From the NCBI GenBank assembly GCA_902806565.1, contig CADCXA010000042.1, positions 186,001-250,000 on the forward strand: DNA of 64,000 nt, given 5' to 3'. Below the pieces are notes generated by a model. That model had not been told where the DNA came from. It saw nothing but the letters and a program-made list of their open reading frames with translations, and made no database searches. Of this stretch, positions 46,480-56,990 are shown piece after piece (position 1 is the first letter of the stretch; the number at the start of each line of letters is the position of its first letter). Made by a program: the position numbers and the translations under genes. The DNA comes from Hypoxylon rubiginosum. Taxonomy: Eukaryota > Ascomycota > Sordariomycetes > Xylariales > Hypoxylaceae.

Positions 46480-48505
46480 GAGGACCTAAGTTTATCTTGG
46501 TTCAAGCACTAAGCATTGTTATAATGGGGAAGATTTCGCAAGCGCGCTACTTGATTCTACATAGTAGCCAAGAATTCAATTGAATTCTTTCGTGTTGGAA
46601 GATTCTGTTGGAACCTTTGAATATTTTAATTCGCAAACAATCTTAGGCAACTCAACTTACAACACCAACGTTCCTCTTGGTATCGAAGCTCGTAGCTTAA
46701 TGGAAAGAAGAAAATACCTCCATCTCGAAATATCATGGTACGCAGGTAGCTTCTTACCCCCTTTACTAAAGGAGGCTACACCACATATCACTTGCTAGAA
46801 TACGTGTAATATGTATTTTCTATGTACTGTATGGGGCATGTCTCGCCTTCGACGCTCGTTCTTTGGCCAACTCCCTTCCTCCCCGCCCACACACCAAAAC
46901 CCTTCTAGAAATCTAGAAGCGATGCAGGAGGGAGAAGCGCGATGATACAACTCATTGTTCAGCGTCCCACCATAATCTCTCCCTTCAACGTTCGATGGCT
47001 GGCTAGTGAGCCAGTCTCAATTGCTTTTAAAATATTCGAATTCCTCTAATAAACTAACACGCCAAAGCTATACGCCCTGAGATAATACAGTAGCAAGTAT
47101 CCTGCCACGTCCTAAGTTCCCCCCCCTATCTACTTTTTTTTTTTGTCCCTACGAGTTTGAACTACCTAGGTAGGCCAAGACTGGGAATTGAAGGATCCAT
47201 CCAGCAAACCCCCCAAGCGGAACCAGGGTACACACATGGACCGACCTCCTTTCGAGAGTAACTTGCAACTGTACATGTACGGTATGTACGAAGTAGGTAT
47301 GAGGTATGTATATGTATGGATGTATTATCTGGGGGCGAGACATGCCGTTCCCCATGGCCATCCCATGTCATCCCGCGCTGGTTCGCCTCTTGCAGACTTT
47401 TCGAATTTCTCACAGAAGCGTACCTAGGTACCTTAGGCAGATGACGATCGAAGACAGCCTATTGGTAACTGGTAACTTATAGCTAGCTACCTATACATAG
47501 GTTCGTCGGGTCTAGCAGCGCTGATTCCCTATTGGCGTGTCGCATTTGCATTGTACAACATGTCCCTTGGCAAAAGCAGGCAAAAGCAGGCAAGCTAAGG
47601 GCTCACTTAATCTCAAGTCGCCAGGCCGCTCCGTCGAAACTCCCGATATCTTCCCTGTCGGATTAGTACTATGGTACTACCTCCTAGGTAGGGTTGTCTA
47701 GTTTAGTAGCTTATTCAGGCTTGTCAGGCTAGGTTCTGCTTCTCATCCCCCCAAAGGGCCAAAGGGCCAAGGGCCAAGTGCCACACGGACCAGGGCTATC
47801 ATCGCCGGGTCTGGGCTGAACCTACATTAGACCCTGCTCCCGAGGTAGCCAAAGGACCGTAAGGGGACCACACCTACCTTCCATTTGCAACTACGTACAT
47901 GCCACCATTCTGGCTGTTATATACATACATTGTATACATTATATACACTACCTACCTACACACTATATAATGTATCGTATACATATACGTCTCTGCATTA
48001 TATACGTGTAGCTATTCAACACAAGGAGGTATATATCTATGTATATCTCTATGTACACACATTGGATACAGTACGGCTATCTCTTCCTGGCCTAGGTGCT
48101 ACATACATAGCTGCTAGGTCCAAGGTCCAAGGTCCAATGTGCTAGGTGCTTTAACCTACCTCGTCTCTACCTTACATACATCACACACACACACTCACAC
48201 ACGTTCGCACTTTGGGAATACCGAACACCCAGACACCTTGCCTAGCTCTGCCAGTTCTTTCGTGATCCACAAATATTGCCGGTCTCCTAACGAGCATACA
48301 ACAACATCTACGAACTCGGCCCCAAATACACACCCCCCCTTTCAATCTTGTCCGAACATCAAATTACCACGCTACATCCAACCTCCTTCTGTCGCCCCCC
48401 CACCATCGAAGACTTCGAGACATATAACAGCGGCGAGAAGCAGCTGGCCATAATCGCCAATCTGCAAGGCTGACTCCCGCGACAATTAGGTCGAAAAAGG
48501 ACCCC

Positions 48506-48852
48506 ATGTCAGATGTTGGGGACCCAGCAGCAGCAAGCAACGTCAACCACGAACAAAGGCCCCGAGCTAGAATCCTTAGAAACCCTCTTCGCCGTGCACA
48601 GCTACGAAATAGAAGCAATGCGGTGCGTCCTTTCGTCCTTTCTAGAAGTCTGATTCAATCCCTCCTCCGCCGCCCTGTTTTGCGCTTCTCTTTGTGTTAT
48701 CTGGAACTGTCTCGTTTTCATCCCTACTGACGTTGTCTTCTACTTTCAGACCAGATGGACGTTGCGACTGAGAGTGCGCCGCGAAACACACCCGGCAATA
48801 AGACGGATGAGAGCATGGGCATGGGCGCACGTACAATCCCAATCATAACCGC
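48506..48852 (+). promoter_or_regulatory. Possible overlapping upstream ORF in the Sfl1 leader
   Basis: A likely leader intron runs 48623-48749 (donor GTGCGT, acceptor TTTCAG). An ATG at 48506 stays open to the donor (39 codons). After splicing it continues in a frame different from the main ORF, through the main ATG at 48755, to a TAA about 95 nt beyond it. A second ATG at 48512, in another frame, reads MLGTQQQQ...ELESLETLFAVHSYEIEAM before stopping after the junction. Overlapping upstream ORFs usually reduce main-ORF translation. Confidence 0.4.
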
Positions 48853-50709
48853 GCCTACGCCAACGCCTACGATAAAGATGTCGGCACCTTCGCCGTCCGG
48901 AGAGCCCATGGAGATCACGACGCCCACCAATTCCTCGGCCCCGCATAGCGGCAACAAGAGTTCGGAGGGCGAGGGTAGCGACTCGAATGATCGTCAGAAC
49001 GTTACGCTCTCGGGAGATCAGAACCCGAACTCTGCTTCGAACACAATGCCCGCGCCTGCTGCCGCCGCCGTCCACCAACCGAAGATAGTACAAACTGCCT
49101 TCATCCATAAACTCTACAAGTGCGTATACATATATTCGCGACTTTTGGATGCTGCGTCGAGCTCGAACTAATGGCTAATTTTACGGCAGCATGTTGGAAG
49201 ATCCGAATATACAACACCTTATCAGCTGGTCTAACACCGAGGAGAGTTTCGTTATGTCGCCCTCGCACGATTTCTCCAAGGTCCTTGCGTACGTCTTTAA
49301 CTCCGTGAGATCGGCCAATGAGACTAATTGGATAACAGCCAATATTTCAAGCACACGAACATTTCCTCATTCGTCAGGCAGCTGAATATGTATGGCTTTC
49401 ACAAAGGTATGCGTGGAGATAACAGCTGTAACCCAACCCTCCGGCAACTGACCAAGCGGGAATTGCAGTGAGCGACGTTTTTCACACGGGCTCCCCAGAG
49501 ACGGCGCTCTGGGAATTCAAACATGGCAATGGGAATTTCAAAAGGGGCGACCTTGTTGGACTGCGAGAGATTAAACGACGGGCGTCCCGCCATGCGCTGG
49601 TTCATCGAGAGTACAATAATCAGAAACCGGCCCCGTCGCAACCCGGCACTCCAGCGGAACCCATGCCGCCCATACACGACAGCTCAGACCCCAGGCTTTC
49701 TGGTGTCGAGCACTCGCTGTACGAAGTCACAGCCAGGCTGCAACGCAGCGAAGAGAATGTTCACATAATGAGTGTGAAGCAGCAAGCGATGGCGGACACG
49801 ATCAAAAGTTTGCTTCAGTTAAACCAGGACTTGTCCAGAACGGTGTTAGGTCTATATCCACCTGAGAACCCTATCCATAGAGAGGGTAAGTTTCGGTTTC
49901 AGCATAGATTAAGGGATAATCGATAGTCTAACGTGATTGTAGTCCTTACGCTGCAGGGGGAGTTTCAACGACAAGCCGAATTCTTCCGATCGGTTGACGA
50001 GCCTCATGAGCCGCCTTTCCCGAACAGTCGCCAGTTCTTTGCTAATATCGACAACCCTCCCGTATCCCCTCGGCAGCTAGCTCAGGACGACCAACGAAGA
50101 TTAGGCGTGCATCAACCCCGCGGAACAAACTTCTACCGACCGACGGTCCCTTCTAATCTTTCACGTAGACCGTACGGATCCATCGGCGGGAGCACAACCC
50201 AGTCGTCGCCTTCTCCTCTTCGAACCCAAGCGCCGCCGCCAGGTGCTGGACCTCACCCACTTGCAAACGTTGAGCCGCCACCGAGCGGTCTACCCAGACG
50301 GCATACTTCAGCCGACATTCGAGCGCACGGGTGGCAGCCTAATCCTCCGCCGCCGTACGTCTCTTCTGGTCCCCCTTCGTCTCACTGGCCGTCTTCTCCC
50401 AGTCGAGCACCTCAAGAAGAGCAGCGGATCCGCGAACCTCCGCCTCACTACTCACTATCACGACCTGCTACCCCGCCAGCCCCTTTTTCCAACGGTAGCA
50501 TCGGAAATGGGTTGGAAAGTTTGAATAATTGGTCCTGGAACTCGGCCAACGGTCGCGAAAATAAGAACCTGGCAATCAAGGACATGTCTGCACCCCCGAC
50601 TAGAAGGGGAAGCATGGCACACATCCTCAACCCTACTGATACGGTAGAGCGGGACGAAGAAGATCCCCGCGGGGATGACGACCCTCGGAAGCGCAAGCGG
50701 ATGCAATAA
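48755..50709 (+). CDS. sfl1: HSF-type transcription factor, Sfl1-like, 571 aa, five exons
   Basis: Exons 48755-49119, 49190-49288, 49339-49406, 49469-49885 and 49943-50709 (1716 nt; introns 70, 50, 62 and 57 nt). Splicing reconstructs an HSF-type DNA-binding domain at about residues 110-215: FIHKLYNMLEDPNIQHLISW, SHDFSKVLAQYFKHTNISSF, VRQLNMYGFHKVSDVFHTGS, then WEFKHGNGNFKRGDLVGLRE. A heptad-like segment (about 255-300, VEHSLYEVTARLQRSEENVHIM) could oligomerise. The C-terminal half is Pro/Ser-rich with a basic end RKRKRMQ. Sfl1 represses flocculation genes in yeast, and its homologues affect stress tolerance, hyphal growth and virulence in other fungi. Assignment to Sfl1 rather than Hsf1 or Skn7 rests on the GNGNFKRGDLVGLREIKRRAS stretch, read from family memory, and on the absence of a receiver domain. 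Confidence 0.92.
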
Positions 50710-51564
50710 ATCACATTACGGGTCCTTGAGTATTCTTTTACATTTCGCGTCATGACAGCATCGTCACGGATATAATACCATATTACGGAGGCCCTTTGAT
50801 TTGAAATTTTACATAGAACGATTTGATGCGGAACATACGAGTCTCTCAGGATTCAACAAGACGATTACGCTACGGCCATTTTTATACGACATTTGATCAC
50901 GCATCTAACGAATTTCCTTTGCTTCTCTCTTCCAAGACCATTTTCTTTTCGTTGCTATATTTTCTCCCCCTTTCCCCTGGATATGCCCGTTCTTTTGTTA
51001 TTAAACCAAAAGCGTTGGCTATTTTTTTGAACAACCATTGGCGAACCATTGGCGGTCGGGGGATTCTAGCAAGCGGGCGGCGGCGGCGGCACTGAAGATT
51101 TCTAACCTCTTTGTTTCATTCTGTTGACCTACGAATTTTCAACCTTTTTGGAGGCAGCGAGAGCGAGGGGGGAATATCTAAATCAACCTTGCCACGGGTA
51201 TGTATGTACAATATGGGGGGGACATGAACACGCAGCTAAGTTCGGAAAGGGGGGGAGGCTACTACTACAACTGTAATCCGTTGGACAGGAACTAAAGGGG
51301 GAAACCATTACCTTATTACTTCACGCGCAACCCATTTGCTCGCGGAGCCGCTTAATATGTACTCTTAAGTAGTATTCAAAGTTGGGAGCGTACAGCTTTC
51401 TTCTAACTACAAATCGTAACTTGGAAATAAGCTCAATTTACCGTATTGTTCGTCCCGTATCGATGTGACCGACGGCGCGTCTTGGACGAATTGCCTTGTA
51501 GGAATGGTGCTTGTAGATAACGATCGTATCGTAAGGCAGCATAGAGACTCCTAACCACTTAATG
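50710..51564. other. Intergenic region between convergent genes
   Basis: Three-prime flanks of the Sfl1-like gene and of the minus-strand Lys-rich gene. Pyrimidine-rich and G-rich short runs; no gene seen. Confidence 0.6.
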
Positions 51565-52428
51565 TTAATTATCTTCTATTTTATCCTTAGGCTTCTTCTT
51601 CTTTTTCTTCTTGCGTTTCCTCTTCGAGTTGCCTTCAGTACTAGGCTGGCGGCTCGACTCGTCTTTTTCCGGGGGCTTAGTGGTCAGGCTTTCTGTAGCG
51701 TCCTCGCGGCTGACGACGGCAGCATCCCCCTGCTCATCGGCATCTCGCGCAGGAAGCATGCTAAGCTCGGCCTCCATACCACTACCGCCCTCCCGTCCGT
51801 CCCCGAGACCAATACCGCCGGCTCCTTCCGTTTCCGTCCGCGCCCGCTTCCCATTTCCGTTCCTCCCCCTAGCCCTCCCGAGCCCGCTCCGCCCCGCCTC
51901 CTCGTCGCTGCTTTCTTCTTTTCGCCGCCACTTCTGCTGTCCATCACCATCAGCTCCCCCCGCGCGCGCCCGTTTCCCCAGAAGCCGTCCGCGCAGCCTC
52001 GCCGTGTCCCTGTCCCTTCCGCCGGCTCCTGCACCTCCTCCGCCGGCCGTCGCTCGAACGAGCCCGATGCCCGCGTTCGGGTCGAGCCCGCGCTCCTCCG
52101 CGAACTCGGCTTCTTCTTCGGCCCGGCGACGCGCGGCGGCAGCAGCCTCGTCTCGAGACTGGACGCCGGACTGGGATTGGGATTGGGCGCCGGACGAGTG
52201 TAGGGCGGAGAACGACTTCCCGCCGCCGCCAGAGTTGGTGTTGGTGTTGGAGACGTCGGACCGCGACGGGAGGAACGCGCGGGCGGCGCGGAGGCGCGCG
52301 TCGAGCTGCATCTGGATGCGGTTCATGTTAACGGCGAAGTCGGGGGCCGGGTTGCCAGTAGTAGCGGCGGCTTTCGAGGAGGAAGAGGAAGAGCCGGGGC
52401 CCGTGGAGGACTTGCTAGTCGATGCCAT
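51565..52428 (-). CDS. Lysine-rich, probably nuclear protein, 287 aa
   Basis: Single exon starting MASTSKSSTGPG. After a Ser-rich lead there is a conserved-looking helix FAVNMNRIQMQLDARLRAARAFL (about 31-53), then an Ala/Arg/Glu-rich helix (RDEAAAAARRRAEEEAEFAEERGLD) and basic Gly/Arg stretches. The extreme C-terminus is SKRKRKKKKKKKPKDK, a strong nuclear or nucleolar localisation signal. It may belong to a fungal family of short nucleolar-type proteins (I considered DUF3245), but I cannot confirm that. GC is higher than in its neighbours. The opposite strand is also open for 285 codons, a shadow caused by this composition; the minus reading is preferred because of its clean start, the amphipathic helix and the terminal Lys run. 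Confidence 0.7.
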   Translation of the reverse strand: MASTSKSSTGPGSSSSSSKAAATTGNPAPDFAVNMNRIQMQLDARLRAARAFLPSRSDVSNTNTNSGGGGKSFSALHSSGAQSQSQSGVQSRDEAAAAARRRAEEEAEFAEERGLDPNAGIGLVRATAGGGGAGAGGRDRDTARLRGRLLGKRARAGGADGDGQQKWRRKEESSDEEAGRSGLGRARGRNGNGKRARTETEGAGGIGLGDGREGGSGMEAELSMLPARDADEQGDAAVVSREDATESLTTKPPEKDESSRQPSTEGNSKRKRKKKKKKKPKDKIEDN

Positions 52429-53732
52429 GGTGGGGATGGTAGTTAGTTTTTTCCAGCGTGTGAAATAAGAAAAGAAGGATTAGACTAGTAGCGCTATCGT
52501 AAGATCATGGCGCCTGCGGTATGTGCTGCCATATTGCGGTTTGGCGACGGACAATTGACTTGCTCGTGCAGAATGTCGAGAAGTGCTATGGGCAAAAAAA
52601 GGGTCGGAGATCAACCCGAGATCAGCGATAAGATAGTGTACAGTGTTAATCACGGTATATGCGCATTTTAACACGGGGGGCATCTAGTTCCAGATTGCAT
52701 CACCTCAGTACCTCAGTAAGCTTCATTCAACTTCTAGTTGTACTAACTCATATACCGCCTAACCCTACCGATAGCACTTGAAGTTTTATCATGTCATTGT
52801 GTTGTACAGCCTACAAGAAATATTCGCCTCAGAACTAAAACCTTGTAGCACGAGTAGTGTCACAGTAACAAGCAGGCTGAGTGAAAACGAGCAAGATACC
52901 TAGGTACAGTAGGTAGGTAAACTTATATTGCAATCCTAGGTATATACGGTGTATGAGCGTGTTGAGGCTGTTTTTTTTTTTTTTTATCAATGATGTTTGC
53001 CTACATCTAGCTCCCAGTCATCTTGTTAGGTGTACCAATTACAGAGCAATCAGTATATGAGATGTTACTTATTACTTAACAGGTCTTAGGAATTGAATGC
53101 ATCGTATGGAAACCGTAAAATGTCGAGCTAAATCTCTCATTATTCTAGTAGTCATGACAAACACAAGATGCATATATTACTTCATGAGCAAATATTCGCG
53201 AGTATTGTTGTTCTACTACCTAATTCACTGACACATCGATCAGTGCGGCCGTATGTACCGGTAGAGTATGATTCGATAGCTCAGCCGATATCAAAAGCTC
53301 TTCAAGGATTGAATACCCAACTTCCATTACCAGCGTTGAGATTGGGATATGCTAACGTCCAAATGAGGCGATGACTACCTGCTTTCGGGTCTCCTGGTCT
53401 TTAGAGAGTTTGCGGTTCTCGCGAAACATGTCTCTTTTAGTCGTTCGGCATCCACTCAAGCCTCCAGGTCTCATCACTATGTGCAACACAAATCGTAGAG
53501 GCATAAACAAGATCAAGGATTTAATCTTTTCGAGTTAGCCATGCCTACTAGCTCTACGGATATATAAAGAAGCCAAGATCCTGTCTTCTTGAGCTTTTCG
53601 AAAGGAACATCCAAGAGCACACGTTTTGACCTCTAAGACTCTATCCCAGAATCAAGAAACAGTAAGTATTCCCACTCTCTTGTACTTTCTACGAAGCTAA
53701 CATGTGCTATCCCCAAGATATACACCAGCACG
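52429..53732. other. Intergenic region, promoter of the ten-cysteine protein
   Basis: No gene seen. It contains a TACCTAGGTA palindrome (52897-52906), a T15 run at about 52970-52985, a TATATAAA box at 53561-53568 and a possible leader intron (donor GTAAGT at 53662, acceptor CAG at 53728). Confidence 0.6.
53561..53568 (+). promoter_or_regulatory. TATA box of the ten-cysteine secreted protein gene
   Basis: TATATAAA, 172 bp before the ATG at 53733, or about 105 bp if the predicted leader intron is removed. Confidence 0.55.
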
Positions 53733-54038
53733 ATGACAGTCACCATGAAAAAGATCCTTTTCCTAGTTACTCTTCTCTCTACCTCGATGGCTCTCGACCC
53801 CCACAAGCCACGACAACCCGTTCCCGACGAACTCCGAGGCCGTCAAGATGGGGGTGACGCCAACGGGTGCCCCGGTGGTAGGGACTACAACTATTGCATC
53901 TCATACCTTAACGAGCAATGCCCTCTTCCACTGAACCAGCAGTGCCCAGCTCGTAACAGCGAGCTCTGTGCTTGCCAGTGCGCTTGTGCCAAAGACCAGT
54001 GCGATGCTGCGCTCGCACCGTTTCCAGACTATTGCTAG
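53733..54038 (+). CDS. Small secreted cysteine-rich protein, 101 aa, ten cysteines
   Basis: MTVTMKKILFLVTLLSTSMA forms a signal peptide, with a second ATG four codons in that would serve equally. The mature part begins near LDPHKPRQPVPDELRGRQ, a Pro/Arg-rich stretch that may be a propeptide (no clear KR or RR site). It then has ten cysteines in about 60 residues, five of them in the tight cluster ELCACQCACAKDQC, and ends in Cys (FPDYC). Single exon, TATA box and probable 5' UTR intron upstream. Size, signal and cysteine density make it an effector or antimicrobial-type candidate; spacing does not match the hydrophobin or CFEM patterns I know. It sits in gene-poor DNA next to an AT-rich patch and a poly-G run. 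Confidence 0.82.
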   Translation: MTVTMKKILFLVTLLSTSMALDPHKPRQPVPDELRGRQDGGDANGCPGGRDYNYCISYLNEQCPLPLNQQCPARNSELCACQCACAKDQCDAALAPFPDYC

Positions 54039-54966
54039 GGCTGAGGATGTGCCTATAATGTTTGCTTGAACATGGCGAGGAGGGTTTGGCATACACTTGA
54101 TACCTAAGGGTAGTCAAGGTTAAATGTAGACTTAGACAATATTGGAATCGACCATAAGCTGACTGAATATGTTGAATGTCTCGTTTCCGCCATTAATGTG
54201 AATTTTATATGTGTTTAGAAGTAACTATCGTAAAAATCGTACAAGATTTGGCTAATATTCAATGGCTAACATAGGGGTAACTAGCTGCGTGACCCGTCCT
54301 TCGGCCGGGAAAAGGGGGGGGGGGGGGGGGGGGATTTCACCGAGCTTCCTTTACGTTATAGATGAGTCTGAGCTTTGGAAGGCTCTGATTGGCTAGCTAT
54401 ACCTTAATACACATCTTTTAAATTCTTTATAAAATCAATTAATCTTTTCCACCATCTCTTAAAAAGATTAATAATTAGTATGGTTTGATAGAGCTTATTT
54501 TGCGTGACCTTTTTATTTTATTTGTATTATTCCCAGATCTGGAGTGATAGTATTGTAAAGGAAAAGGTTGAAAAGTGCAGGGCGATTTTAAGTGTCTGAT
54601 TGGCCAGTGAAATTGTGGCAGTACTAATGAAATAAAGAGAAGTTGATAGAAAGGGGGGTTACAAAAGCTATAGCTAAGTACACATGTACATGTAGATTGA
54701 GGTCATGCATCGGCATCAGCTGCAGTTCACCGACTAAAAAGTGGAGAGTGTCACAGGGAGGGCAATCAATGACCGGGATTTCCCGTTTCTACCGGAAAAG
54801 AGCTCTCCCAAGCGGCCGGGGCCAACCTAAAGTTGTTTTCTTATTTGGCGATAGCATCACAAAACACCTCGTCTTTCATCACTACTTAGGACCTAAGTAA
54901 CATAGTGGCGCTCTACCTCCCCTGAGCCACATCCTGCCAATTGACGCTCAGATCCCTTCCGTCACC
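54039..54966. other. Intergenic region with poly-G and AT-rich patch
   Basis: G20 at 54314-54333, followed by an AT-rich patch at about 54400-54540 that may be a mildly RIP-affected repeat. GCGTGACC occurs on both sides (about 54287 and 54500). The last 100 bp is the LSC2 promoter. No gene seen. Confidence 0.55.
54314..54333. repeat. Poly-G run, 20 bp
   Basis: Uninterrupted G20 on the plus strand following CGGCCGGGAAAA, with a small GC-rich hairpin (CCCG/CGGG) just before it. Confidence 0.85.
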
Positions 54967-56528
54967 ATGTTTAACTTCGCTCGCAGCCGTGCTGCGGCTA
55001 CCGCCCTACGGTCGTCCAAGGTAAGTCATCCAGTATTAATATTATAATTTGTGCCATGTGGCTTTCTAGCAACATATGCTAACGTATCCCGCCTCCGTCG
55101 CAGACTGCTTTTACCCCCGCCACCAGATTCCCCGGCGTCGCTCAACAACAGCGAAGAAACCTGAGCATCCACGAATATCTCTCAGCCGACCTTCTGCGAC
55201 AGGTACACTTTATCTCTCAACCCCTAAAAAACGAATATAAATATATCCTAACCCGTTCTTATAGTATGGCATCGGTGCCCCCAAGGGCTACAACGCCAAG
55301 TCGTCCGCCGAGGCTGAGAAGGTCGCGAAGGAGATCGGCGGTGAGGATATGGTTATCAAGGCCCAGGTCCTGGCTGGTGGCCGAGGAAAGGGTACATTCG
55401 ACAACGGCCTGAAGGGAGGTGTCCGTGTCATCTACTCGCCTACCGAGGCCAAGATGTTCGCCGAGCAGATGATCGGCCACAAACTCATTACCAAGCAGAC
55501 TGGTGCGGCTGGCCGCCTCTGCAACTCCGTCTATATCTGCGAGCGCAAGTTCGCCCGCCGAGAGTTCTACCTCGCCATCCTCATGGACCGAGCTTCCCAA
55601 GGCCCCGTCATCGTCTCTTCTTCCCAAGGTGGCATGGACATTGAGTCCGTTGCCAAGGAGCACCCTGACGCTATCAACACCAACTACATCGACATCAAGA
55701 CCGGTGTCACCGACGAGATCGCACGGGATATTGCGACCAAGTTGGGTTTCAGCGAGCAATGCATCGAGGAAGCCAAGGACACTATCCAGAAGCTGTACAA
55801 GATCTTCCTTGAGAAGGATGCTACCCAGATCGAGATTAACCCTCTGTCCGAGACGTCAGACCACCAGGTCATGTGCATGGACGCCAAGTTCGGTTTCGAC
55901 GACAATGCTGACTACCGACAGAAGGAGGTCTTCTCCTGGCGTGATACCACTCAGGAAGACCCTGAGGAAGTTCGTGCTGCCGAGTCCGGCCTCAACTTCA
56001 TCAAGCTCGACGGTGACATTGGCTGCCTCGTCAACGGTGCTGGTCTGGCTATGGCCACCATGGACATCATCAAGTTGAACGGTGGCCAGCCCGCTAACTT
56101 CCTTGACGTCGGTGGTGGTGCTACCCCTGCTGCCATCAAGGAGGCTTTCGAGCTGATCACTAGCGACCCCAAGGTTACTGCCATCTTCGTCAACATCTTC
56201 GGTGGTATCGTGCGATGCGACGCCATCGCTCACGGTCTCGTTAACACCGTCAAGGCCCTGAACCTCAAGGTCCCCATCATTGCCCGTCTGCAAGGAACGA
56301 ACATGGAGCAAGCTCACCAACTCATCAACGACTCGGGAATGAAGATCTTCTCCATTGACGACCTGCAGAGCGCGGCAGAGAAATCGGTACAACTTTCCAA
56401 GGTTGTAAAAATGGGTACGTGATTCATACATAAGACTATAGGTCTCTTCTTCTTTTCGAAAAAGGTAACTAACATCTCATCTAGCTCGGGACATTGACGT
56501 CGGTGTCGAATTCAGTTTGGGTATTTAA
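54967..56528 (+). CDS. LSC2: Succinyl-CoA ligase beta subunit, mitochondrial, 448 aa, four exons
   Basis: TCA-cycle enzyme subunit: succinyl-CoA + ADP (or GDP) + Pi to succinate + CoA + ATP (or GTP), working with the alpha subunit in the matrix. Exons 54967-55020, 55104-55202, 55265-56414 and 56485-56528 (1347 nt; introns 83, 62 and 70 nt). Residues 1-35 ([18 protein letters not shown] onward) form a mitochondrial presequence rich in Arg, Ala and Ser. The mature protein begins near [23 protein letters not shown]-grasp fold: [17 protein letters not shown] (about 80-96), EINPL (about 237), then the ligase/CoA domain with [24 protein letters not shown] and [10 protein letters not shown]. The last exon codes for only 14 residues. 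Codon use is strongly biased to C-ending codons, as in highly expressed genes. Confidence 0.97.
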
Positions 56529-56990
56529 GGACGATATGTATAGACACCGGTCCGCTAAACTGTACTAACTTTTCCAGGGTTGGATCCCCGGGGTATGTGA
56601 TAATGGGACGGTTGTGAACTACTACTACTAGAGCAAAGGGGGGCGGGTTTGTCACTATTGCATGCATCTTGATGTTGTTCCCTCACGCGCTCTTATTTCT
56701 TCCAATGGAAACTGATTTATAGACACGTAACGTTCGAATCGCATTACTTGTGATACTCTGATTTGCACATACCATTTGCCATTTGCTATTTTGCAGTTTA
56801 GAGATCATGCTAACAACATATGCCCAGCACTCTTCTCTCTTTTATCCGCCTCCTAAAGTAACGACCTCTTTTTAATTCTAGGACAGAGGTACCCAACCGC
56901 AAACGACGAATAAGCCCCCTTAATCCGTACTCGAGAAAAACCAGCCTGGTCGTAAAAAGGGCCCCCTTAACAATATGCCATCACTTGAAC
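56529..56990. other. Intergenic region between convergent genes
   Basis: Three-prime flanks of LSC2 and of the following minus-strand gene. No gene or repeat of note. Confidence 0.6.

Larger units (their letters stand above)
38127..48754. other. 10.6-kb gene desert
   Basis: The largest gap in the window. ORFs are short, occur equally on both strands and have no recognisable domains; none has a convincing exon structure. It carries four TACCTAGGTA palindromes (44355, 46150, 47163, 47421), a group of hairpins at 41635-41787, inverted repeats at 44682-44700 and 46453-46479, a GAGAGT microsatellite at about 46075-46108, CA repeats at about 48183-48202, and an AT-rich patch at about 46320-46440. 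The left end includes the ABC transporter promoter. The right end includes the Sfl1 leader. Confidence 0.6.

Noticed and set aside
46441..46482. CCGATGAGG resembling a hammerhead-ribozyme core
   Set aside because: The required GAAA strand and three-way stems are absent.
51611..52468. 285-codon plus-strand ORF opposite the Lys-rich gene
   Set aside because: Ser/Pro/Arg-rich shadow of the GC-rich minus-strand gene; the minus strand has the better start, a conserved-looking helix and a nuclear signal.
54643..54900. 85-codon ORF with VVFLFGDSITKH, resembling a GDS(L)-type motif
   Set aside because: Too short, no ATG start, no further esterase blocks; chance similarity.
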